A stretch of 5,688 nucleotides of DNA from Parcubacteria group bacterium Greene0416_79 (lineage in GTDB: Bacteria; Patescibacteriota; Minisyncoccia; Phycocordibacterales; UBA10002). Location of the stretch: positions 1-5,688 of the forward strand of contig VMES01000024.1 in NCBI GenBank assembly GCA_007375655.1, given 5' to 3'. The position numbers were made by a program, and so were the translations under genes. Below the pieces are notes generated by a model, which ran no database searches, was not told the DNA's origin, and worked only from the letters and a program-made list of their open reading frames with translations. Shown here piece by piece: positions 1-4,836 of this stretch (positions within the stretch are counted from its first letter, which is position 1; the number at the start of each line of letters is the position of its first letter).

Positions 1-602
1 GGCGCGCCCGCGTCCTTTGCGAGGTGGATCATTTGGCGCATGGCGTTCTCGTGGCCGTCTATCTCCGGATGACGGCTGATCTCAATGAAGAAACCGCTTT
101 CCCCGAAGCGCTCGCGATACCATGCCACCCGTTCGCGCGCCGCTTCTTCGCCTCGCGCGGTGAGGAGGTGCCGGATGTCTGAGCCAAAGGCGGGTGAGAT
201 GGCGAGGAGTCCTTCTTTGTGCGCGCCGAGTATTTCCAAATCAATGCGGGGCCGGTAATAGAATCCTTCCAGGTGCGACTGCGTCACGAGTTTGAGAAGA
301 TTTCGGTACCCCGCCAGATTTTTTGCCAGAAGAATGAGGCGGTGTCGCCGGTTGTCCACGCCCGCTTGCTTGTCCAGGCGCGTGCGGAACGCCATGTAGG
401 CATGCACGCCGATAATTGGCGTGATGCCCGCCTGCCGGCACGCTTTGTAAAACTCCACGGCGCCGTAGAGATTGCCGTTGTCCGTCAGTGCGAGCGCGGG
501 ACAGGAACACTCCTTTGCACGGGAGACGAGCTCCGGAATCTTCGGCAGGGCGTTGAGCAAACTATAGTGGGAGTGGACATTGAGGGGAGTGAAGCGCGGC
601 AT
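1..602 (-). CDS. dnaE: DNA polymerase III subunit alpha, N-terminal part (cut by window edge)
   Basis: This is the catalytic subunit of the replicative DNA polymerase, which extends DNA at the replication fork. Only the first 200 codons are present, all within the N-terminal PHP domain. The frame on the minus strand begins MPRFTPLNVHSHYSLLNALP and continues with ALALTDNGNLYGAVEFY (residues 36-52) and GITPIIGVHAYMA (59-71), the standard order of PHP motifs in DnaE. RLILLAKNLAGYRNLLKL (88-105) is also typical. The HxH metal motif (His10, His12) is kept, but the usual His after TD is Asn42 and the usual Glu of the GxE motif is His67. The start at 602 is chosen because homology begins at once and a -10 box lies 6 bases upstream; there is no Shine-Dalgarno. 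The gene diverges from the small membrane-protein gene. Family identity is secure; whether the full-length gene is intact cannot be seen. Confidence 0.95.
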   Translation of the reverse strand, partial: MPRFTPLNVHSHYSLLNALPKIPELVSRAKECSCPALALTDNGNLYGAVEFYKACRQAGITPIIGVHAYMAFRTRLDKQAGVDNRRHRLILLAKNLAGYRNLLKLVTQSHLEGFYYRPRIDLEILGAHKEGLLAISPAFGSDIRHLLTARGEEAARERVAWYRERFGESGFFIEISRHPEIDGHENAMRQMIHLAKDAGA

Positions 603-606
603 GAGG

Positions 607-618
607 GTAGTATACTAC
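607..618 (-). promoter_or_regulatory. Candidate -10 region of dnaE inside a 12-bp palindrome
   Basis: On the minus strand TATACT (614 to 609) ends 6 bases before the dnaE ATG at 602, which would place transcription initiation at or next to the start codon. It lies inside the perfect palindrome GTAGTATACTAC. No convincing -35 hexamer sits 16-18 bases upstream, so the promoter call rests on the -10 match and on similar spacing at other genes in this window. Confidence 0.45.
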
Positions 619-629
619 ACTGTTGCAAA

Positions 630-728
630 TTTAAGATTTAAGTTTTAAGATTAAAGATTAAAGTAAGAACCGAGAAGGCAAGGCGGCCTGATTACTTAAA
701 TCTCCAATCTTTAATCTTTAATCTATTC
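630..728. repeat. Inverted array of 7-bp repeats between dnaE and the 66-residue ORF
   Basis: The left arm is five consecutive heptads at 630-664: TTTAAGA, TTTAAGT, TTTAAGA, TTAAAGA, TTAAAGT. The right arm at 701-728 is TCTCCAA, TCTTTAA, TCTTTAA, TCTATTC. The arms include a perfect 16-bp inverted repeat (648-663 against 709-724). The non-repetitive core between them contains CCTGATTACTTAA (687-699), which recurs at 3057-3069. The array fills the space between two divergent genes, so it may overlap their promoters. The function is unknown. Confidence 0.8.
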
Positions 729-733
729 TCGCC

Positions 734-934
734 ATGCCAAACGTTGAATTCAACGAAGAGAAGGAATACACCGATTCTCTTGCGCGGGAGGGAGGCGCCA
801 GATACAGCCGGTTCGCGCGGCTCGTTATCCGGCTTGGTCTGGCGAAGGACGAGACCGGGGCGAACATCGTGCTCGTCGGCCTTGCTGTTTTGGTTGTGGT
901 CCTGGCCGCGGCGCTTTTCTTTAGCGCGTCCTAG
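734..934 (+). CDS. Small single-pass membrane protein of unknown function (66 aa)
   Basis: I do not recognise this protein. Residues 1-43 are hydrophilic with mixed charge, including an acidic start (EFNEEKEY, 5-12) and a basic stretch (RYSRFARLVIRLGLAK, 23-38). Residues 44-63 are a clear hydrophobic helix rich in Val, Leu and Ala, followed by only FSAS or so. This suggests a tail-anchored or single-span inner-membrane protein with the N-terminus in the cytoplasm. It is about the size of SecE, but I see none of the usual SecE sequence, so I do not call it that. The start at 734 is the first ATG after the repeat array; there is no Shine-Dalgarno, and TCTATT (722-727) is at best a weak -10. The gene ends 58 bases before rnhB, on the same strand, and could be co-transcribed with it. 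The amphipathic-then-hydrophobic pattern favours a real gene over chance. Confidence 0.7.
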   Translation: MPNVEFNEEKEYTDSLAREGGARYSRFARLVIRLGLAKDETGANIVLVGLAVLVVVLAAALFFSAS

Positions 935-992
935 CGCCGCAGTAACTTACTTTTCCGTTTCCATTTCTTTTTCTCTCCCGATCACCTTTTTT

Positions 993-1604
993 ATGCGCCG
1001 AGAGTTTCTTGTCGGCATTGATGAAGTGGGGAGAGGTCCTTTGGCGGGACCGCTCTGCGTTGGCGCCTGCCTCATTCGCGCGCGGGATCGGCGCCGCGTT
1101 CTTGCGCGTGTCTGGGGCATCCGGGATTCAAAACGGTTGGCGCCGAAGCGGCGCATTGCATGGTGTCTTTGCATTGAGGAGATGGCGGCAGAAGCATTGC
1201 TTACTCTGGTTACGTCTTTTGTCAGCCATAAGGTGATTGACCGCATGGGTATTGCGCAGGCGCTCCGCATTGCCATTCGCCGCTGTCTTGCAAAACTCGC
1301 GGCGCCGCCGGAGCGAGTAGAGATCTTGCTTGACGGTGGCATTGCGGCGCCTGCGCTCTACCCTTTTCAGAAGACCATCATCGGCGGAGACGAGACCGAG
1401 CCCTTGATCACGCTTGCCTCCATTGTCGCCAAAGTCAGGCGCGATCGCAGAATGGCGCGGCTTGCGCGGAAGTATCCGGCGTATGGGTTTGAGAGGCACA
1501 AGGGGTACGGCACGAAGAGGCACTATGAGGCACTGCGGAAGTACGGAACTTGTCCGATTCATCGCCTTTCATTTTTGAAGAAGTTCATTGGTCAGCTTCC
1601 TTAA
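993..1604 (+). CDS. rnhB: Ribonuclease HII
   Basis: RNase HII cuts the RNA strand of RNA-DNA hybrids and removes single ribonucleotides misinserted into DNA, acting in the cytoplasm with Mg2+ or Mn2+. The 203-residue protein is close to the usual length. All family signatures are present: GIDEVGRGPLAGP (residues 8-20) with catalytic Asp10 and Glu11, DSKRL (45-49), LLDGG with Asp114, and ASIVAKVRRD with Asp151. The C-terminal block YGFERHKGYGTKRHYEAL is typical. The same frame is open upstream to 744, but ATG 993 is chosen because homology starts at its third or fourth residue and the upstream frame overlaps the membrane-protein gene. There is no Shine-Dalgarno; the start follows a pyrimidine-rich stretch. 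The stop TAA runs straight into the next repeat array. Confidence 0.96.
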   Translation: MRREFLVGIDEVGRGPLAGPLCVGACLIRARDRRRVLARVWGIRDSKRLAPKRRIAWCLCIEEMAAEALLTLVTSFVSHKVIDRMGIAQALRIAIRRCLAKLAAPPERVEILLDGGIAAPALYPFQKTIIGGDETEPLITLASIVAKVRRDRRMARLARKYPAYGFERHKGYGTKRHYEALRKYGTCPIHRLSFLKKFIGQLP

Positions 1605-1691
1605 TTTTCAATTCTCAATTTTCAATTATCAATCAATATTAAATTCTCTAATTTTCCAGCTGGTTGAACATTGGTCATTGGAAATTGATAA
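1605..1691. repeat. Inverted array of 7-bp repeats between rnhB and rpmF
   Basis: The left arm at 1605-1632 is four perfect-phase heptads of form TTNNCAA (TTTTCAA, TTCTCAA, TTTTCAA, TTATCAA). The right arm at 1678-1691 is TTGGAAA, TTGATAA, the reverse-complement form. A T-rich run (to about 1697) follows the right arm, so the paired RNA could act as a weak terminator for rnhB. The stem would be almost all A-U, which makes this uncertain. The core contains the palindrome CCAGCTGG. The left-arm 14-mer TTTTCAATTATCAA (1619-1632) recurs exactly at 1999-2012. Confidence 0.8.
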
Positions 1692-1735
1692 TTTTTTCCA
1701 CCATACTGGTCTAAAGGGAGCATTGCCGCAAAGAG

Positions 1736-1763
1736 TTGTCTTTCCAAACAAATGGTGTATAGT
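1736..1763 (+). promoter_or_regulatory. Promoter of rpmF, predicted leaderless
   Basis: TTGTCT (1736-1741) and TATAGT (1758-1763) are separated by 16 bases, a good match to a sigma-70 promoter. TATAGT ends 7 bases before the rpmF ATG, so transcription should begin at the A of the start codon. This also supports the choice of ATG 1771 over longer frames that open upstream. Confidence 0.65.
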
Positions 1764-1770
1764 GTCTGGT

Positions 1771-1998
1771 ATGGTAGTCCGGATGCGTTCAACTCGTTCG
1801 CACCGCAATAATCGGCGCTCGCACTTTGCGCTCGCGCCGCCGCGGCTTTCGGCCTGCGTCTCCTGCGGCAAGCCGCGCCTCTCGCATATCCTATGCCCCC
1901 ACTGCGGGGCGTACCGCGGGCGTACGATAGTGAATATGCAGGCGCGAATTGAGAAGAAGCTCAAAAAACGCGTGGAAAAGGAGAAGGCAGCGCGTTAA
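1771..1998 (+). CDS. rpmF: 50S ribosomal protein L32 (bL32)
   Basis: This is a small zinc-ribbon protein of the large ribosomal subunit. The 75-residue sequence has the family layout: a basic N-terminus with SHRNNRRSHFAL (residues 10-21, matching the usual SRRDKRRSHW-like segment), then Cys29-x2-Cys32 and Cys42-x2-Cys45 forming the zinc site, then GAYRGR (46-51). The C-terminus is a long lysine/arginine-rich tail (about 57-75). All four cysteines are kept, so this is the zinc-binding form. The frame is open upstream to 1588, but start 1771 matches the family's beginning and sits 7 bases after a -10 box. It precedes nusB by 122 bases of repeats; in this lineage L32, NusB and RNase III genes are commonly adjacent. 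Confidence 0.94.
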   Translation: MVVRMRSTRSHRNNRRSHFALAPPRLSACVSCGKPRLSHILCPHCGAYRGRTIVNMQARIEKKLKKRVEKEKAAR

Positions 1999-2111
1999 TT
2001 TTCAATTATCAAGGTCCAATAGTTCAACACATTTTCAATTCTTTAATGTTCCGTTCCTCGGAAATTAGATGATTGAATATTGTTTGAAAATTGGGATTTG
2101 AAAATTGATAA
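1999..2111. repeat. Inverted array of 7-bp repeats between rpmF and nusB
   Basis: Just after the rpmF stop lie TTTTCAA and TTATCAA (1999-2012), with another TTTTCAA at 2032-2038. Just before nusB are four consecutive heptads at 2084-2111: TTGAAAA, TTGGGAT, TTGAAAA, TTGATAA. AATTATCAA (2004-2012) and TTGATAATT (2105-2113) are perfectly complementary. The right arm supplies the likely nusB promoter. Confidence 0.8.
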
Positions 2112-2112
2112 T
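2084..2112 (+). promoter_or_regulatory. Candidate nusB promoter built from the repeat arm
   Basis: TTGAAA (2084-2089) and GATAAT (2107-2112) are 17 bases apart. GATAAT ends 8 bases before the nusB ATG, again implying a transcript with little or no leader. Both hexamers are parts of the 7-bp repeats, so the match could arise from repeat composition alone. Confidence 0.45.
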
Positions 2113-2120
2113 TCGCCAGT

Positions 2121-3029
2121 ATGGCCAACCGGCACCTTGCAAGGTCAGTGGTTCTGCAAACCCTCTACGAGTGGGACTTTAGAGAGTTGCCCGAAAAGGC
2201 GGCGGCTGTAATTCTCATGCGCAATATTGCCGAGTTCGCTCCCGGGTTAAGCGAGCATGAATTTCTTTCCTCGCTTCTCAAAAATGTTCTCTCAAAGCGG
2301 GACGACCTTGATAAAGTCATTGTGAAGGCCGCTCCGGACTGGCCGCTTGAAAAAATATCCGTTGTTGACCGCAATGTCTTGCGGCTCGGGCTTTTCGAGC
2401 TTCTCTTTGCCGACAAGGAAGAGGTGCCGGCTAAGGTCGCGATCAACGAGGCGATTGAACTTGCAAAGACCTTTGGCGGCGAGCGGAGCGGCAAGTTCGT
2501 AAACGGAGTCCTCGGTTCGGTCTATAAGGAATTGGGCGAGCCGGGCAAGGACGCGGCGCCGCGCAAGAAGCATCAAGCGGTGCCGTACGAGCAGATGCCG
2601 ATTAAGAAACTCGGTGGGGCGGTTGTGTACGCGCGGGTCGGTACAGACATTTATCTCGGGCTCGTACATGATATCTTTGGCCACTGGACCTTGTCCAAAG
2701 GGACCATAGGGAATACTCCGGAGAGTGCGAATGAAAACGTGGAGACGGGCACTGTTCGGAAGATAAAGGAGGAGATCGGCGTGGAGATCGCCATTAAGGC
2801 CGACCTCGGAAGCAACGAATATGTCGCGTCCGACCCCGAAAAAGGGAAGATTCGGAAACAGGTGCACTATTTTCTCGGCGAGGCGAAGTTTCTCCCTCTG
2901 AAGCTTGAAAAGAAAGGCGGGCTTGACGACGCGAAGTGGTTCAAATTGGGAGATATCCTGGGGCTTAATTTTTACGAGGATATTCTTCCCATCGTTACCA
3001 AAGCAATCAATTTATTATTAAAGAAGTAG
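2121..3029 (+). CDS. nusB: NusB antitermination factor fused to a C-terminal NUDIX domain
   Basis: The 302-residue protein has two domains. Residues 1-139 are NusB, the factor that with NusE (S10) binds boxA RNA and promotes rRNA antitermination: LARSVVLQTLYEWDF (6-20), VDRNVLRLGLFELLF (82-96), PAKVAINEAIELAKTFG (103-119) and GKFVNGVLGSVYKEL (124-138) are hallmark segments. NusB alone normally ends about here. A linker rich in Pro, Lys and Gly (about 140-160) leads to a NUDIX-like domain (about 161-302). It has GGAVVY (165-170), LSKGTIG (191-197) and RKIKEEIGVEI (213-223), the last matching the end of the NUDIX box with Glu217-Glu218 kept. The box is imperfect: there are about five extra residues between its Gly and Arg, and the usual Glu after Arg is Lys214. 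The fusion is one continuous frame with no sign of a frameshift. The NUDIX substrate cannot be predicted. Confidence 0.92.
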   Translation: MANRHLARSVVLQTLYEWDFRELPEKAAAVILMRNIAEFAPGLSEHEFLSSLLKNVLSKRDDLDKVIVKAAPDWPLEKISVVDRNVLRLGLFELLFADKEEVPAKVAINEAIELAKTFGGERSGKFVNGVLGSVYKELGEPGKDAAPRKKHQAVPYEQMPIKKLGGAVVYARVGTDIYLGLVHDIFGHWTLSKGTIGNTPESANENVETGTVRKIKEEIGVEIAIKADLGSNEYVASDPEKGKIRKQVHYFLGEAKFLPLKLEKKGGLDDAKWFKLGDILGLNFYEDILPIVTKAINLLLKK

Positions 3030-3030
3030 T

Positions 3031-3160
3031 TAGTATTTAGTAACTAGTAGATAGACCTGATTACTTAAGAAGTAAAGATAATTATCAATGTTCAATTACC
3101 AATTTTTAGCATTGAAGCATTTCGGGCTTTGATTGAAAATTGAGAATTGTAAATTGAAAA
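3031..3160. repeat. Three 7-bp repeat families between nusB and rnc
   Basis: Heptads TTAGTAT, TTAGTAA, CTAGTAG occupy 3031-3051, followed by the shared 13-mer CCTGATTACTTAA (3057-3069). Then TTATCAA, TGTTCAA, TTACCAA lie at 3083-3103. Four reverse-form heptads, TTGAAAA, TTGAGAA, TTGTAAA, TTGAAAA, fill 3133-3160. The spacer of about 140 bases contains no gene. The right arm holds TTGAAA (3133-3138) and GAAAAT (3156-3161) at 17-base spacing, 9 bases before the rnc ATG. This has the same geometry as at nusB but is a poor -10. Confidence 0.8.
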
Positions 3161-3170
3161 TTCCTTGACC

Positions 3171-3860
3171 ATGGATTTTTCCGCATTTGAAAAGAAGGTG
3201 GGCATCGTCTTCAAAGACAAAACTCTCCTTCGCACTGCTTTCACCCATCGTTCTTATCTTAATGAAAACAGGCGGAGCAGCGGTCAGCATAACGAACGGC
3301 TTGAATTTCTTGGCGATGCGGTCTTGGAGCTTGTGGTGACGAAGTATCTCTTTGAGCGATATCCTGACAAGACCGAGGGCGATCTTACCTCGTATCGTTC
3401 GGCGTTGGTGAACGCCAACACGCTTGGGGACGTCTCCGAGACACTCGGCATGAACGAGTACTTGCTTCTCTCCCGCGGCGAGGCAAAAGACACCGGCCGC
3501 GCGCGACAGGTCATCTTGGCGAATACCATTGAGGCGTTTATCGGCGCCCTGTATCTTGACCAGGGGTACGGCGCGGTGGAGTCGTTCGCGGCGCAACACC
3601 TCTTCCCGCTTACCGATGAGATCGTCCGCACCCGATTGTGGCTTGACGCGAAGAGCCATTTTCAGGAGAAGGCGCAAGAGGATGTCGGCGTGACGCCGCA
3701 TTACGAAACCATTAAAGAGATCGGTCCTGACCACGACAAGCATTTTACCGTCGCGGTCTTTTTGGGGTGGGAGCAGGTGGCCCAAGGCGACGGAAGATCA
3801 AAACAACACGCGGAACAAGAAGCCGCAAAGGACGCGCTTGAAAAAAAGAGGTGGGGGTAA
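3171..3860 (+). CDS. rnc: Ribonuclease III
   Basis: RNase III cleaves double-stranded RNA, separating rRNA precursors and processing mRNAs; it works as a dimer in the cytoplasm. The 229-residue protein has the usual two domains. The catalytic domain (about 1-150) carries THRSYLNE (25-32) and the signature NERLEFLGDAVLE (41-53) with Glu42 and Asp49, then LANTIEAFIGALYLDQG (116-132) with Glu121. The position normally occupied by a metal-binding Asp in this last motif is Asn118. The double-stranded RNA-binding domain (about 155-226) ends in GRSKQHAEQEAAKDALE. ATG 3171 is preferred over an in-frame TTG at 3165 because homology begins directly after it. There is no Shine-Dalgarno and no clear terminator after the stop. 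Confidence 0.96.
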   Translation: MDFSAFEKKVGIVFKDKTLLRTAFTHRSYLNENRRSSGQHNERLEFLGDAVLELVVTKYLFERYPDKTEGDLTSYRSALVNANTLGDVSETLGMNEYLLLSRGEAKDTGRARQVILANTIEAFIGALYLDQGYGAVESFAAQHLFPLTDEIVRTRLWLDAKSHFQEKAQEDVGVTPHYETIKEIGPDHDKHFTVAVFLGWEQVAQGDGRSKQHAEQEAAKDALEKKRWG

Positions 3861-3898
3861 GTAGTACTCCGTTTTTCTGGTTTAGAGGAAATACCGTA

Positions 3899-3928
3899 CA
3901 GAATGATGCAGAATGATGCAGAATGAGG
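3899..3928 (+). repeat. Three tandem 10-bp repeats
   Basis: CAGAATGATG occurs twice, followed by CAGAATGAGG, directly after one another in the spacer between rnc and the regulator gene. The unit is 10 bp rather than the 7 bp seen in the other spacers. I see no function for it. Confidence 0.85.
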
Positions 3929-3961
3929 TGGTACCGGAAGAGGCGGGAGCGAAGAAATTGT

Positions 3962-3986
3962 TGGAGGCGGGGGGTGGAGGCGGGGG
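3962..3986 (+). repeat. G-rich 12-bp direct repeat upstream of the regulator promoter
   Basis: TGGAGGCGGGGG occurs at 3962-3973 and 3975-3986, separated by one G. The stretch has several runs of two to six G and could form a G-quadruplex on the plus strand. It ends 10 bases before the operator palindrome. A 25-residue frame (3913-3990) ending in six glycines passes through it, but the glycines follow from the G-richness. Confidence 0.75.
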
Positions 3987-3996
3987 TTAAGTAAAC

Positions 3997-4034
3997 TTAT
4001 ACCAAGTACCTCCGATCGGCATTACTTGGTATAA
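3997..4034. promoter_or_regulatory. Operator palindrome 1, overlapping the regulator gene's -10 box
   Basis: The arms TTATACCAAGTA (3997-4008) and TACTTGGTATAA (4023-4034) are perfect 12-bp inverted repeats. Midway between them is the self-complementary CCGATCGG (4012-4019), flanked by three unpaired bases on each side. The right arm covers the -10 box TATAAT (4030-4035), so a bound protein would block transcription of the following gene. The same layout recurs at 4683-4714. I infer autoregulation by the adjacent regulator. Confidence 0.8.
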
Positions 4035-4035
4035 T
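4027..4035 (+). promoter_or_regulatory. Extended -10 promoter of the regulator gene, predicted leaderless
   Basis: TGGTATAAT is a perfect extended -10 (TGn plus TATAAT). It ends 7 bases before ATG 4043, placing the transcription start on that codon. No good -35 is visible, which is usual for extended -10 promoters. Confidence 0.7.
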
Positions 4036-4042
4036 GGAAATT

Positions 4043-4633
4043 ATGGACAGGAAAGGGAAAAAGCGAAGAGCGAAACGTATCTACAGTCCAACTAAATTGC
4101 GGGTGCTCCTGTTACTCCAGGCGGGAATAACGCTCTCTTTTGCGGGGACTATTGGCAGGCAAGTTCAAGTGATTAAAGAGGCCGCACAGGAATGGAAAGA
4201 GATTGACCGCCAGTACCTTTATCGCATTGTCCGTGAATTTTACGAGGACCGGTTGGTGAGTGAAGAGGACAATGGGGATGGAACAAAAACGATCGTACTG
4301 ACCGAAAAGGGAAAGAAGCGCGCCTTCGCTTTCAACTTCAGTAAGATAAAAATCAAGATGCCTCGTTTCTGGGACGGATTGTGGCATATTGTTATCTTCG
4401 ATATTCCTGAAAAGTACAAGATAGCCCGTTTTGCTCTGCGTGAAAAATTGTTGGACCTCGGCTTTCTTCAATATCAAAAATCGGTCTATTTCCATCCCTA
4501 CCCCTGTCGCGATGAAGTTGATTTTATCATTGAGTTTTTTAGAGTGCGGCGCTATGTTCGCTATGGGATTCTCACGCACATTGCCAATGAAGAAGAGCTG
4601 CTTCTTGCCTTCAATTTGAAAAGACCGGCATAG
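4043..4633 (+). CDS. PaaX-type transcriptional regulator: winged helix plus Cas2-like domain
   Basis: The 196-residue protein starts with a very basic stretch (residues 3-12, DRKGKKRRAKR region). A winged-helix-like region follows (about 15-93) and ends with IVLTEKGKKRAF (84-95), a typical wing and final helix. Residues 110-185 resemble the Cas2-like ferredoxin-fold domain of PaaX proteins: WHIVIFDIPEKYKIARFALR (114-133), LLDLGFLQYQKSVYFHPYPC (136-155), then FIIEFF. The classical PaaX C-terminal domain is absent, so this is the short form. There are no other cas genes or arrays here, so a CRISPR role is unlikely. ATG 4034 is in frame but lies within the -10 box; ATG 4043, 7 bases after it, is preferred. 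Palindromic operators lie directly upstream and downstream, which strongly suggests a repressor of its own gene and a neighbour. The inducing signal is unknown. Confidence 0.85.
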   Translation: MDRKGKKRRAKRIYSPTKLRVLLLLQAGITLSFAGTIGRQVQVIKEAAQEWKEIDRQYLYRIVREFYEDRLVSEEDNGDGTKTIVLTEKGKKRAFAFNFSKIKIKMPRFWDGLWHIVIFDIPEKYKIARFALREKLLDLGFLQYQKSVYFHPYPCRDEVDFIIEFFRVRRYVRYGILTHIANEEELLLAFNLKRPA

Positions 4634-4682
4634 ATGGATAGAGGTCGTGTTTTTTATCGTTCGTGCGCCAGGCAGCGTGTTG

Positions 4683-4714
4683 TACCAAGTAAAACCGATC
4701 GGTTCTACTTGGTA
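4683..4714. promoter_or_regulatory. Operator palindrome 2, downstream of the regulator gene
   Basis: TACCAAGTA (4683-4691), CCGATCGG (4695-4702) and TACTTGGTA (4706-4714) repeat the layout and spacing of operator 1 exactly. The 32-bp palindrome has a single mismatched pair (4692/4705). The N3 spacers differ between the copies (CCT/CAT against AAA/TTC) while the three blocks are identical, as expected for a site read by a protein. It is not a terminator, since no T-run follows. TGG-TATTGC in the right arm is a poor extended -10. The next gene starts 122 bases on. Confidence 0.8.
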
Positions 4715-4756
4715 TTGCTGGGGGAGTGGGCAGTGTGGTAAGGTAAAACGAGTGCC

Positions 4757-4768
4757 GTTTCGCGAAAC
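4757..4768. repeat. 12-bp palindrome in the leader of the membrane-protein gene
   Basis: GTTTCGCGAAAC is a perfect palindrome between operator 2 and the next gene. TATAAA (4784-4789) follows 15 bases later and could be a -10 box, although no good -35 is present. The surrounding region 4634-4836 has no convincing coding frame. Confidence 0.4.
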
Positions 4769-4836
4769 AGTTCACCACAATTGTATAAACCGGTACGCGG
4801 TATGGATTCGTCCCGAGCGTACGCAACCTTTTCATT

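Noticed and set aside
219..641. 140-codon open frame on the plus strand over dnaE
   Set aside because: It is antisense to a frame with clear DnaE homology, and its translation shows no recognisable domain.
1128..1562. 144-codon open frame on the minus strand over rnhB
   Set aside because: The opposite strand encodes a complete RNase HII with all catalytic residues, so this is a shadow frame.
2292..2867. 191-codon minus-strand frame over the NusB-NUDIX gene
   Set aside because: It is long because of the codon composition of the real gene; the plus-strand frame has unmistakable NusB motifs.
630..3160. Regularly repeated short motifs as a possible CRISPR array
   Set aside because: Units are 7 bp, degenerate and directly adjacent with no unique spacers of 30-40 bp, and they are split among four gene spacers.
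3096..3785. 229-codon minus-strand frame over rnc
   Set aside because: It is fully antisense to RNase III and runs into the repeat array, with no recognisable domain.
3913..3990. 25-residue frame ending in six glycines before the regulator operator
   Set aside because: The glycine run follows from the G-rich duplication, and there is no promoter of quality or ribosome-binding site; coding cannot be supported.
3997..4034. Operator palindrome read as a transcription terminator for rnc
   Set aside because: There is no T-run after the right arm, the right arm contains a perfect -10 box, and an identical layout recurs at 4683-4714 also without a T-run.
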